DNA of 64,000 nt from Armatimonadota bacterium (GTDB lineage Bacteria; Armatimonadota; JAAZEB01). The stretch lies in NCBI GenBank assembly GCA_012512265.1, contig JAAZEM010000058.1, positions 62,001-126,000 of the forward strand, read 5' to 3'. A model generated the notes under the pieces. It was not told where the DNA came from and ran no database searches. It saw only the letters and a list, made by a program, of their open reading frames with translations. Numbering within the stretch: position 1 is the stretch's first letter; every line of letters begins with the position of its first letter. Of this stretch, positions 41,711 through 54,700 are shown one piece after another. The position numbers were made by a program, and so were the translations under genes.

Positions 41711-42778
41711 ATGCGTCGTGCGCACTACGCTGTGATCGTTGGAGTGGCCGCCCTGGCCTGCGCCGCCTACGTGCTGGGCGGGGCTGGGATGCAAGGCGAG
41801 CGCGCGGGCTCGAAGTGGTGGGCGCCTGTGGGCGCCGACACGCGGGGCACCACGAAGTCCGCCGGACGCGCGGATGACGCGCCGGACGCCTTGCTCCTGC
41901 GCCTGGTGGGGGAGTGGTACGGCATTCCTGAGCCGGCGCTCGCCCAGGCGGCGCGCGACAGGCTCTCTCCCGCCGAGGTCGCGCTGGCGGCGAACATCGC
42001 GGCGAGGGTGGGGCGTCCTTTCGCCGAGATCCTGGAGTGCCGGAAGGCCGGGCAGGAGTGGGATGCTATCGGCCGGCGATTCGGCCTGGAGCCTCCGATG
42101 CTGGCGGAGCCGATTCGGCCGCCCGGTTCACAAGAGGATGAGGCGCTCTTTCGCGAGCTCCTATCGCGCAACTTCCAGCTCGGAGAGCTGGAAGTTGCCC
42201 GGCTGCGCCGCGAGGGTTTTGCCATGCCCGATATCGTGGTCGCCGCGGTCCTCGCCGGTGGGGATGCTGCCGCCGTCTCCGAGACGCTCCACGCGCGCAA
42301 GCAGGGCGAGAGCTGGCAGCGTGCGGGGGCGCGCTTCGTGGGCCGGCGCCTGATGGCTGAGGAGGCTTCCGCACGCGCGGCTGCGCGTCGTGGGGCGGCG
42401 GAGAGGAACGCGGGCGGCGCGGATACGGCGGAATCCACTGCGTATGCCCGTGCGCTCCTGACAGGGTATTACGGCGTTCGCCCGCGGGATGTGGACGCCG
42501 CGCTGAACCGCGGGGTGCCCGCGATGGAGTTGCTGATCGCCGCCAACGCGGCCGCGCGCTCTGGACAGGAGTTCTCGCAAGTGCTCCAGCTGAGAGGACA
42601 GGGATTGAGCTGGCGCGAGATTGAGCGGCGCCTGGGACTGGCCATGGGTGACCTGTGCAAGCTCCCGGATCCCGGAGCGCGCCGGACGGGCCGCCCCGGC
42701 GAGGGCGGAGATGCCTCTGGGGCCAAAAAGGCCGTCGGGACGGGGCGTGAGCCCGGCGGGAGGGGGAAATCGAGATGA
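41711..42778 (+). CDS. Exported protein with three helical repeats
   Basis: A 355-residue protein with an N-terminal signal or anchor helix (MRRAHYAVIVGVAALACAAYVLG). It carries three repeats of about 65 residues, at about 62-122, 145-210 and 240-306. Each has the pattern 'YYG(I/V)...L...ELLIAANAAARSGQEFSQVLQLRGQGLSWREIERRLGL'; the first reads PFAEILECRKAGQEWDAIGRRFGL and the second SETLHARKQGESWQRAGARFVG. The repeats are predicted alpha-helical. The C-terminal tail is Gly/Arg/Lys-rich. It starts 42 bp after the FecR gene, and its stop overlaps the ATG of the giant gene (ATGA), so it is coupled to it. Function unknown; a periplasmic adaptor is a reasonable guess. Confidence 0.75.
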   Translation: MRRAHYAVIVGVAALACAAYVLGGAGMQGERAGSKWWAPVGADTRGTTKSAGRADDAPDALLLRLVGEWYGIPEPALAQAARDRLSPAEVALAANIAARVGRPFAEILECRKAGQEWDAIGRRFGLEPPMLAEPIRPPGSQEDEALFRELLSRNFQLGELEVARLRREGFAMPDIVVAAVLAGGDAAAVSETLHARKQGESWQRAGARFVGRRLMAEEASARAAARRGAAERNAGGADTAESTAYARALLTGYYGVRPRDVDAALNRGVPAMELLIAANAAARSGQEFSQVLQLRGQGLSWREIERRLGLAMGDLCKLPDPGARRTGRPGEGGDASGAKKAVGTGREPGGRGKSR

Positions 42779-45700
42779 AAAAGAGAACGCTCGCTCTCAT
42801 GCTACTCCTCGGCATCGCCGCAGCCTGGACCGCGCTGCGGGCGCAGGCGACGGTGAGCTTGGTGGAGCCAGCGGTGACCCCTGCCGCCGGCCAGCCGGGA
42901 GAGTACACCTTTTCGGTGAAGTATGTTCACCCGGACGACCTTCCCCCTATCACGCCGGGTGTGCAGCTCCACATCGAGACTACGACCGGATCGCCCGTCC
43001 CGGGATCGCCCTTCACCCTGTCTACCAATGATTCCAGTCCCGTCTATAGTACGGGAGTCGTCTTCAGCACGACGGTCTCTCTTCCCGCCGGCTCCTACAA
43101 GCACCGCTTCACTGCGTCCGATGGGGGGCCGACGGTCACCCTTGGCCCGCTTGATGGCCCCCTTGTCAACACCCCCCCACCCTCTCCGGGGGGAGCGTCA
43201 CGCCGGCAAGCGGCTCCAGCACCACCCTCTTCGAGTACCGGGTCACCTACACCGACGCCGATGGCCACGCGCCGGACTTCGTGCGCGCCATCATCGATGG
43301 CGGCCAGGAACTCTTGCTCACGCGGGCGGATTCCAATCCCTATGAGACCGGCTCTCTCTTCACCGGCAAGACTACGCTGGCGCCGCTGTTCCATTCGTTC
43401 CACTTCGAGGCGAGCGACGGATACGTGGCCACGCCGGTGGTCCTCAAGGACACGGGCAACGTGCCGTTTGCCGGCCCTGTGAATGGCGCGAAGTTTGTCG
43501 GGAAGGTGACGAACACCGCCACCGGCGACCCGGTAAGCGGGGCCACGGTCACCACCGGGCAGACTCAAACGGTTACGGACTCGCAAGGGGACTATACGCT
43601 TTTCGGGCCAGTGGGCAGTTACGAGCTCACGGCTTACCCGCCGTTTGGGGAGAACCTGCTCGAGGCCCAGGTCTCGGTGAGCGTTGCCGCGGGCGAGGAG
43701 CAGACGCGTAATTTCGCGCTGCCCGTTGGTGGAGTGCTCGAGGGCGTCGTGCGCGATCCCGATTCGGCTCCTGTCGAGGGGGCTATGGTTTCGGCCTGCC
43801 GCCTGAACGGAACGCTCATCGCCGAGATTGCGACAGATGCCCAGGGGCGGTACACTCTCCCCCGCATGCCGGGCGGCAACGTGCTGTTGTATGTCACGCC
43901 CAGTTTGGGAACGGAACTGGTAGAGCAGAGCCTCCTGGTGGCAACCGTGGCGGGGCAGACGGTTACCAAGGATGTGATGCTCGCCAGAGGGGCGGTCGTC
44001 CAATGCACGGTGAAGGATGCCGCCGGCAATCCGGTGCCGAACGCGCGGGTTTCGCTGTACGGTGCCTTGAGCGTCGCTCGGCGTTATACGAATACCGAGG
44101 GGACTTGCACCTTTAGCGGGGTGGAGAGCGGGGATTATGAGGTCAGAGTCGAGGCCCCCGCGGAGATGCCGCACCTCCGAGAGCAGTCATTGCTAGCGGA
44201 GTTTGCCGTCAACCAGACGTACAACCTGCAGTTCGTACTGCCCCAGTCTGGTGTGCTCAAGGGCGCAGTGCGCGATGTGGATGGGAACGGGGTCCCGGGC
44301 GCGTTGGTCAGGGCTCGCCACATCGCCGGTATCTCCAACATCACCGGATACACCGATACGCAAGGGAACTACCGTCTCGAAGGCCTCGCGGGTGGCACCT
44401 ATCGGGTGGATGTGACGCCTCACGGGGAGAGCACGCTCTTGCCGACGCAGCGGAACGGTGTGATCGTGCCGGATGCCGGGGAAGCCACTGCCGACTTCCT
44501 GTTGGAGGAGAGCGGCGTCGTCGAGGGCTTCATCACGGATCGCGCGGGTGCCCCGGTCCACGGCGCGGAGGTGACACTCTACACGTCGCTTGGCGAGCTG
44601 GTTGCCTACACCGATGGCGAAGGCTTTTACCGGGTGGCAGGCGCGCCGGAGGGCATGTGGAGGATACGCATCGACCCACCGGCGGATAGGAAGCTCCTCA
44701 GCGGCTGGCACAGTACGGTTTCCACAGTTCCCGGCAATGTGACACTCTACCATGCCTCCTTGGAGGATGGCGCTACCCTCAAAGTCAATGTCACAGCTGA
44801 TGGCGAGCCGGTCAGCGGCGCGTGGGTCGAGGTCTATCCTGGTGGCGACTACGCGCAGACCGGGACGGATGGAATCGCGACGCTCGGGCCACTGGAGAGT
44901 GGAGTGGTCAGGATCCGGGTGGGGCCGCCCAGTGAACACGGCCTCGCGCCGCTCTATCTGGATGGCATCGCGGTCCAGGCGGGCCAGACGGTGACGGTGG
45001 ACGCGCCCCTGAAGTGGGCGGGCGCGATCACGGGCCGAGTCACGGACGCCAACGGTGACGCGGTCGCGGGCGCGATGGTCGTGCTGTTCGGTGAAACCTA
45101 CGAGGTGAAGTTCACCAACAGCGATGGGATGTACAGCTTTTCAGAGTTGCCGGTTGGATCCTATCGCGTGTGCGTCGAGCCTCCGGATGGTGCCCCCCTG
45201 CTTCCCAACGCCCGGAACATCTATCTGGGTCCGGGCCAGATGCAAGTGGTCGAACTGGCGCTGGCGCCCTCCGGCGTCGTCACGGGGACTGTGCTCGATG
45301 CGATGGGGAACCCGGTGCATGGCGCGAAAGTCACCCTGAGAGGCCTGGAACCGGAGTTCTTCCAGGAGACATCGAGCGAGGCGGATGGGGGATTCCGCTT
45401 CGTCGGAGTGCCCAGAGGCGTCTATGAGCTCATCGCCGCATTCACCGGCGCCACGGTGCTCGCCGGGGGGCAGGGGCCTCTCTCCGAGGCAACCGACGGC
45501 ATGGCCGCCGTGCTCAGCAATATCAGCGTGACGCCCGGCGTGACTGTCACGCACACCCTGCATCTTCCCCCCACCGGCTCGCTGACCGGCGTGGTCTACC
45601 GCCCGGATGGCCAGCCCTATTCGAACATGGCCGTGGTGCGCGCGCACTATGTGCGCAACTACAGGACTCACATGGTAGAGACCTCGACCGGCACGAGCGG

Positions 45701-48700
45701 CGAGTACCGGTTCCCGCAACTGCCCGCGGGCCCGGTGGATCTGGAAGTGATGCCCACGGGGGCCTATCTCACGCGAGCGATCCAGGGGGTGATGATCACG
45801 ACCGGCGCCGAGGCGCGGCAGGATGTTACCCTGGAGGAAGCGCCGAAGTGGGGGAGTATTCGCGCCACGGTGACCTCGGATGGCGCGCCCCTCGCGAACG
45901 CGAATGTGGAGGCCTATCGGACGGGATGGCCGAACTATCCCCTGGCGAGCGCGACCACGGACTCCCAGGGCGTCGCGGTGTTGGGAAACCTGACGCCTGG
46001 CACCTATCACGTGACCGTGCGACCTCCAGCGGGCGCGGGCGCGCTTGAGAGCACGCTGGGTGGAATCGTGGTCGCCTACGACGCAACCGCCGAGGTCACC
46101 CTCGATCTGCCAAAGGGCGGAGCCGTTGAAGGCGTTGTGACGGATGCGCTTGGCCTTCCAATCCGGGATAGCCACGTCACTCTGACGGCCTCCTCTGGGA
46201 GTGGCGCGACCCACACCGTCTTCACCAACGCGGATGGCTTGTATCGTATCGCGTCGCTTCCCGCAGGCGTCTACGATATGCTGGTACGGCCTGGCTCTGC
46301 CTTCGCTGCACGGAAGCGGATCGCGGGTATCACGGTCGCCAGCGGGCAGGTCGTCCGGCAGGATGTGCAGCTCACCGCGGGCGCAACCCTGCGCGGCGTC
46401 ATCACCGATCCGAGTGGGCGCGGGGTCGACGGCGCGACGGTTGAGTTGAGGGGGATAGAAGGAACAGAGACCCTTTCGACCGATAGCCAGGGCGGTTTTA
46501 TCCGCCGGTACCTGATGCCGGGCAGCTATCGGGTCTCGGTGTGGGCGCCGGCCGGGAGGAACCTGCTTCCGGTCCTCGAACAGACGGTGGTCCTCTCGGA
46601 GGACACCGTCACGCAGCACGATATCGCGCTGCCCGCGGGGCGCGTGCTGGAAGGGAGTGTCGTCGACAGGGATGGCAAGCCGGTTGCCGGAGCCGAGGTG
46701 CGTGTCACCTCGGGGGATGCCCACAGTTACTCGGAGACTGATCAGGCCGGTTTCTTCCATTTTGAGGGCCTCGCTGGAAGCACGGCGCAGGTGACAGTGA
46801 CGCCGCCCGATGGGATGAACCTACTGCCCGGCTACCTGACAGGCGTCCAGCTCACTCCCGGGGGCACCACCCAGGTGGAGGTGGTGCTCCAGAACGGATG
46901 CCTCTTCGCAGGAAGGGTGACGTTCAAGGGGGTGCCGATCGCGGGCGCCTGGGTGATGCTCCAGGCGTTGGATGGCTTCGGTGAGGGTGGCGAGAACGAG
47001 CAGAGGTGCGATCGGGATGGCCGATTCGAGTTAGTGGGCGTGAAGCCCGGCACCTACCTTCTCGCCGTCTATCCCCCCTACGATTCCGATATCGACGCGG
47101 GTTACTATGAGGAGTACGTGACGATCCAGCCGGGCGAGACCGGGATCGAGCGGGGTATTGAGCTCCCCGTAGAGGGCGTGCTGGCGGGAAGCGTCGTGGA
47201 TGCCTTTGGCGAGCCGGTCACCTATGGCATGGTGAGAGCCCTTGACGCTCGCGATCAGGAGCGGGGCGAAGCGGATATCGATGACAGGGGGCGGTTCCGC
47301 ATCGGGCACCTGGCTACCGGGCGCTACACCCTGGTCGTCATCGCGCATGATGGGGCGAAACGCAACCTGTTGACACAGCGGTTTACCGGCATCCTCGTCA
47401 CCGCGGGCCAGCAGACGGAGTATTCGGTCGAGTTGCCGGGTGGGGCCAGCCTGTCGGGCAAGGTGATGGACTCGACCGGCCATCCCGTGGCCGAGGCGAC
47501 GGTGCGCCTCCTGGCCAATGGCAACGGTATCGCATCCGCGACCAGCGAGGCGGATGGCACTTACCGGCTTTACGGCCTCGTGGAGGGCACATACACCATT
47601 GAGGTGCAGCCTCCCGATGATCGGAGCCTGGAGTACCTGGTCGTCAATGGCGTGTCGCTGGCGGGGCTCGTCTCGCGCGACCTGATCCTTGCCCCCGAGG
47701 CGGTGGTCACGCTGAAGGTGACCGATGGAACAGGCGTTCCGGTGGCCGGGGCAGTGGTCCGGCTGCATGCTTCGGACCTCCCGATGTACTACTTCCAGGG
47801 CTCCGTAGTGACGAACCCCGAGGGAGAGGCGCGGATGGGCCAGCTGCCAGCCGGGCTCTATCAACTCGAAGTGGCGCCACCACCGGATGCGGTGGCAAGG
47901 AAACTGAAGCCGCGCACCCTCTCTGGCATCCGCGTGCCGCGCGGGCAGGAGGTTTCCCTCGGCACGGTATCGCTGGGCGCCTCCGGGGCGATCCGCGGTC
48001 AGGTGACGGCTCCCACGGGCCAACCGGTACCTGGCGTGCCGGTGTGGGTCACGGGGCCGATGGGCAGCGGCGAGGCGATCACCGACAGCGCGGGCAACTA
48101 CCGGATCGACGGGCTGCCGGCCGGTCTCTATCAGGTGGCAGCGGTGCCCAGCCAGGAGAGCGGGTGGCTGCCGCGCAGCGTTTCCGGGGTGCGCGTCACC
48201 ATCGGAGAGGCTGCGGAGGAGAATCTGAGCCTGGCAACCGCCGCGAGCCTGAGCGGGCGCGTGACGGATGCGAGCGGCACGCCTGTCGTTGGCGCGCGGG
48301 TCACGCTCCGGCACGGCGATGGAACCAGCATCTCTGGTGATACATGGGCGGGCGGCGCCTACTCGATCCCTGGCCTGCGCCCGGGCACGTACCGCTTGAC
48401 CGTCTCGCCGCCATCCGAGCTGAACCTCCTGGATGTCGCGATCGCGGATGTGCGCATCCGGCCAGAGGAGAACGCCACCCGCGACATTGCCCTGCCGAGC
48501 GGCGGGATTCTCCAGGGGGTCGTGCGCACCGCGGATGGCTCCCCCGTCCCCTATCCACAAGTGCAGCTGCTCACCGCGAGGGATGAGGCGCGCACCGTGG
48601 TTGGCAACGCTGTCGGTGAGTACTCCTTCAATGGACTGCACACCGGCCGGTATGACCTGGTGGCGCTCCCAACCCAGGCCGGGGCGAACCGGCCAGCGCC

Positions 48701-51700
48701 TGCGTTCGTGCCGTCGGTCTTGGTACGGGAGGGGGAGACTGCTTCTCAGGAGCTGGTGCTTCCACCTGGCGGCACTGTGTTGGTCAAGGTGGTTGATGCG
48801 GCTGGCAACCCGGTGCCAGAAGCGGATGTCGAGCTCTCGATCCAGGAACCGAAGGCATTCGAGGCCGCCTGGGGATACCGGTACACTGATCGAAGCGGGA
48901 ATGTACGCTTTACTGAGGTCCATGATCTCGCGGATAGCTATGAACCCCATAGCCTGCCGTCGTGCGTCGCCACGGTTACGGTAGAGTCCCGGTCGCAAGG
49001 GGAACTCCTGCCCGCCCAGATCACGAGTGTTCGGGTGCAGGCAGGCCAGGAGACGGTAGTTACCGTCACCCTGGATACCGGGGGAACGATCACGGGTCGG
49101 ATCGAGGACGCGACGGGAGCCGGTGTGGCCGGCGTCTTTGTCCGTCTGCCGGAGGTGGATCTGTCAGACCCAGAAGGGCCATACTCTCCGGAGCTGCCGC
49201 TTGCCGCGGAATCGGATAACAACGGCGTCTATCACATTTCCCGGGTTCCCGCCGGAACGCACACCCTCGTGTTCGATCCGAGGGATGCGAACCCGCTCCT
49301 CCTCGAGCGGAGGGTCACCGGCGTCCAGGTCACGCCGGGTGCGTCGGTCACGCGCGACGTGGTGCTCGATCAAGGCGCCATGTTGAGCGGCGCGGTCACC
49401 GACGCGGCTACCGGATCGTCGGTGCCCGAAGCGGTGGTTGCGCTCTATCGCGATGCCGATTCATCGGGAACTCCGGAAACGCAGGCGGTGACGGACTCCA
49501 CCGGCAAGTACCTCCTCGCTGGCGTGGCGCCTGGCTCCTACCTGGTGGTTGTCCGCGGTCCGGATTACCGAAACCTGGCACCCGTGAGCGCGCGCCTGTC
49601 GCTAGCGCTGGGGCAAGAGGCCACGCACGACGTCGCGCTGCCCGCGGGCGGCGTGGTCGCGGGCGTCATCCGTGATGAAACGGGCGAGCCCGTTCCTGGC
49701 GTGCTCGTGGAGGCCGACGGGGGCAACTGCTCCGTCACCGATCCGGAAGGCGCCTATCGCCTCGAGCGTCTGGCGACCGGCACGTACGACCTCACCCTCT
49801 CGCCGCCGGAGCATAGCACCTTTGCGCGGCAGCGGATCACCGCTGTGATGGTGACCGCTGGAGAGACAACCACGCGGGACTTCGTGCTTCGCCGCGCTGG
49901 CGAGGTAAAGGGCCGGGTGACTACCGCCGCGGGCGAGCCGGTGAGTGGCGCGATCGTCGAGGTGCCCGAAGTCCAACTGGCGATTACCGATAGCGACGGT
50001 TACTACCATATGGGCGGCGTGCCCGCGGGCTCGCAGAGTCTCCTCGTGACGCCTCACGAGGGCGCGAACCTCCTTCCCGCGCGCCGTGACGGCGTGGCGG
50101 TGATCGCCGGGCAGACGGCGGTCGCGGACTTCACTCTCGACCCGACCTCGATGCTGAGTGGAACGGTCAAAGACAGCACCGGGACCGGCGTGGATGGCGC
50201 CCGGATTTGGGTGATTCCGTCCGAGCGCGGCAATACCGGAATGCTGGTGACGGCCGACTCGGCGGGTCGGTACATCGTGCCCAACCTCGCCCCCGGGCGC
50301 TACGATGTGACTGCGACTCCTCCGTCAGGCCGGCCGGAGATCCTCCCCAAAACGGAGCATAACCTCGTGATCAGTAGGGGCGCAACGCAAAGCCTCGATT
50401 TCACCTTGAGTGAGGGAGGTACGATTACGGGCGTTGTGCGCGATCATGAGGGCAACCCGCTTTCCGGAACGGTGTACCTGAGCGGCGTAGGCCCTGATGC
50501 AACCGGAGCGCCCGTCCAGGGCGGGCTGTTACTCACGGCCGAGATTGGCCCGGACGGCCGCTATACTCTCGTGGGCGTTCCTGCCGGCACGTTCATCCTT
50601 CGGCCGGAGGCCTACTCCTCGGAGCCGCTGCTGTCGCAGCAGGCGCACGTCACGGTGGCCGCCGGCCAAGTGGTGGAGCACGACTTCATCCTCTCGACTG
50701 GCGGCTGCGTGAGCGGGCGTATCGTGGGCCCCTCGGGCGATGGAGTGCGGGCTCTCGTCCGGATCATCCACCCGGCTCGCGGTCCAGAGCGCGCCTTTGA
50801 GGCGCTGAGCGGTGCTGCGGGGAACTACCGCGCTACCGCCATCCCACCGGGCGTCAACTACACGGTGGTCGTCGAGCCGCTGGATGGGTCGAGCCTCCTC
50901 CGGCAGGTGAAGACGGCGACGGTCGTGGACGGTCAGGAGACGGTGGTCGACTTCCAGCTGGCTGCTGGCGCCGTGCTCACGGGCCGTGTCACGGATGGCG
51001 AAGGTAACCCCCTCGGGGGCGTCTGTGTCAACTTCCGCGGTGCGGACACGGGGCGCGTCTATACCGATGGGGAAGGGACCTACCAGATCAAGGGTCTCGC
51101 CGAGGGCGTGTATGACCTCTACTTCGCGCCACCAGTCGATCTGCCGGTCGTCGGCCAGATCGTGCGCGGGGTGACTATCACCGCCGCGGCATCGAGCGTT
51201 CGCGATGTTCAACTGGCGCCTGCCGGACGCATCGAGGGCGTCGTACAGAGCAAGACCGGGGAGCCCGTCGCTGGCGTGGCTGTCCAGCTCCACGGATCTG
51301 GAACGCCTATACCGCGCGGGCCCGAAGAGGTCCCGGCCGTAACGCCCGCGAGCCTCTCACAGGCGAGCGAAACCCAATGGGATCGGGTGATCACCGGGGC
51401 TGATGGCCGATTTGTCTTCACCGGCCTGCCCGCAGGGCATTTCACGCTGGTCGCCGAGAAACCACCGCTGGATGGGCTGGCCCCCGGCGAGGCACAGGTG
51501 GATCTGGGGCCCGGCGGCACGGCGGCGGTGACCGTTGTGACCCCGCCGGCGGCCAGGATCACCGGCGTGGTGCGCGGCACGGCGGGCACTCCGCTCGCCG
51601 GCATCGAGGTGATGATCAGTGGACCGCGTGTCGCGGTGGCTACGGCGACGGACGCGGGCGGCCGCTACGACTTCGCAGGGCTGGCCCCGGGCACGTATAC

Positions 51701-54700
51701 GGTTACGGCCAGGGCGCCCTACGGCGAAGGCGTGGGAACGCGCAGCTACCGGGTGGATGTGGCGGAAGGTGCCACTCTGACGCACGATATCTCGCTGGCA
51801 ACGACCGGCTCCATCGGGGGCGTGGTTCGTGGCCCGCATGGCCCGCTCCCAGGCGCGACGGTCCGATTGCGCGGCTTGGGTCAGGATGAGTCTCGCGCCA
51901 CCGCGGCGGATGGGAGCTTCCTCTTCGAGCACCTTCCGGCGGGGGTGTTCCAGATCGAGATCTACCCGGGCCGGGGCGACCGGCTCAACGCCATCAAGGA
52001 CGAGTTGGTTCTGGCGCCGGGCGAGGCGTTGCGCAGGGAGTTCGCGCTTCCCGCAGCAACCGGCTCGATCTCTGGAGAAGTCCGCTTCAAGGGCACCCTG
52101 ACAGGTCCGATCCTGGTGGCACTCTTCGAGGCGAAGCCGGATACCGAGGCGAGCCCCGGCTTGCGCAGAACCGCCCCTGCCGCCACCCGCGGATGGGTCG
52201 CCATCGATGAGAGCGTGATTGGCAAGGAGATGCCCTTCGCGCAGTGTCGCATTGACGCGCCGGGTCCATTCACGCTGGAGGGCGTGCCGGACGGGCAGTA
52301 TCACCTCTTCGCCGTGATGGATCTGAACCAAAATGACCAGGTTGATCCCGGCGAGCCGGTGGGCAAGTTCGGGAAGCCGAACGCCGTCTTCGTGCGCGGC
52401 GGGTCGGCTGTGACCGGCGTGCAGATCGTGCTCCAGGTGCCGTTTGCCGAGCTCGACCTGTCGCTGGGGCGCGTCACGCCGCAGCAGGTGGCCCCAGGTG
52501 GTACCCTCCATCTGGCAGTGACAGCGATAGGCGCGGACCGGGTTGAGGCGGAGGTGTTCGACGCTGCGACCGGCGCCTCGATGGGCATCGTGGAGCTCGC
52601 TGACGACGGCACGCGCAACGACGGCACCGCGAACGACGGCCTATACGCCGCCACCTTCGTGGCGCCGACGACAGCGGGCGACTACGTCGTGGATTTCCGC
52701 GCGAAGGATGCCGAGGGGAACTGGACCGTCCGCGTGAACTGCGCCGGCTTCACCACCGCGCCGTTCCAGAAGACGGCCCCGGTGCTGCTCCTGAACGTCG
52801 CCGCCGATCTGGCTGAGCTCCGTATCGATACGCTCGGCAACGCAACGGGTGGCAAGCTGTACGCGGCTCCGGTGAGGGATGCCGCGTCGGTGGAGTGCTA
52901 CTACGCGGAGGCGCTGAGCGCGGCGGGGGTGACGTTCGATGTGTGGCGCACGATCTGCCGCGGCCCGATTGATGCGCAGACGCTGGGCGCCTACGCTGGG
53001 CCGGATAGCGTCGTCGTCGTGGCCTGGCCCTATCAGACTCCCGAGGGAATCCCCAGTTTGGATGGGGGGATCTTCGCGCACTTCTTGGATGCCGGCGGAC
53101 GGCTCTTCCTCTCCGGCCAAGATGTCGCCTGGGATGCCGAGGGCGACGATCTGTACCGCTTCGACCCGGTCTTCCGCGAGTATCTGAGCGCGGGCCTGGT
53201 GACCGGGAGCGCCTCCTACGCACTCTCTGGGCGCGAGGGCGACCCCCTCTCCGATGGGTTGCGCTTCCGCGTGAGCGGCGGCGATGGCGCCAACAATCAG
53301 TCCAGCCCGGATGGGATCGTGGCGCTGCCGCCCGCACAGCCGATCTTCCATTATGAGGATGACGCCGCGGCACACACGCGCGCCCCAGCCCTGCGTCGGG
53401 GGAACGTGCGGGTGCTCTTCCCGCAGGCACGCGCGCGGAGCAAGCCGGGCCGCGCCTTCTCCGCGAAGGGCGATGGGCCGCTCTGTGGCGGGTTGAGACT
53501 GGACAACGGGCGGTATAAGGTTGTCTATCTCGCGTTTGGCCTGGAGGCGATTGCCGATGCGCAGCAGCGCGCGCTTCTGATGCGCCGCAGCTTCGAGTTC
53601 CTCACGAGCCCGCTCTCTGTGGCGGCGAGGATCGAGGCGTCGGCGTCTCCGGCCACACTGCCTGCGGATGGCTTCTCGGAGGCGGTCGTGACCGCATCCG
53701 TGTCCGATGCGAGCGGTACGCCGGTTCCGGATGGCACGCTGGTCAGCTTCCACGGCTACAACGCCTCGGTTCCGGCCAGCGCGCGCACAGCCGGCGGCCA
53801 AGCCACCGTCACGGTGCGCGCTGGCACCAAGCCCGGCCCGATGACGGTCGCGATCACCTCGGGTGCTGCCCTGGAGAACGTGGTACTCAACGGCACGGCG
53901 GCTCCGGCGGGTGTCGTTGGGGCGCGCAGTCTCAGCGAGACCACGGTTGAGGTCATCTTCGACCGCCCGATGGAGAAGGCGAGTGTCGAGAATCCTGCCA
54001 ACTACGCGATCACGCCGGCGCTCGCCATTTCTGCCGCTGTTCAAAGCAGCGAGCCCAGCCGCGTGGTGTTGACCACGGCGGCGCAGATCGGCATCCGCTA
54101 TCAGGTAACGGTGGCGGGCGTGCATGATGCCAGCGGCGGCTCGTTGGGCGCGCGCGTCACCGCCGTGTTCATCGGGAGCGGTCCCGAACCGGTCATCACG
54201 CTCTCCGCGAACCCCACGCAGATCTTGGGGAACGGGATGGAAGGCGCGACGATCACTGCTCGCGTGATGGCTCCTGACGGTAGACCGGTGGGTGATGGAA
54301 CGCCGGTCGACTTCACAGCCAGCCTTGGAACCGTTCAGCCCGCCCAGGCGCTGACCGCGGGAGGCGAGGCCACGACGGTGTTCACGGCACCGAACGCGGG
54401 TACGTCAACGGTCACCGCGACGGTTGGCCATGTCCAGGCCACGGTGGATGTGGAGGTACTGGATGCATCGCCGGCGGCGATTGCCTTGACGGCCACGCCA
54501 ACGCGGGTGGTCGCGAACGGCACCAGGACAGCCACGCTCACCGCCACGGTAACGGACCTCTTGGGCCGGCCTATGGATGGCGTGGCAGTGTCGTTCGAGA
54601 CAGACCTCGGCACGGTGACGCCGGCCACAGCCATCACTGCGGCCGGCCAGGCAGGGGCAACGGTAAGCAGCACCACTCCTGGCGTTGCCACAATCACCGC

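Noticed and set aside
38216-41794. A 1,192-codon open frame on the minus strand, and other long antisense frames (12878-14611, 14082-15872, 45141-46760, 47031-48998, 60836-62410).
   Set aside because: They mirror well-supported genes on the other strand, have Arg/His/Ala/Gly-rich compositions without motifs, and are expected from GC-rich third codon positions.
43480-52440. Possible CRISPR or DNA-level tandem array suggested by the periodic sequence.
   Set aside because: The periodicity is in the protein (about 90 residues); the DNA units are diverged, coding and without spacer structure.
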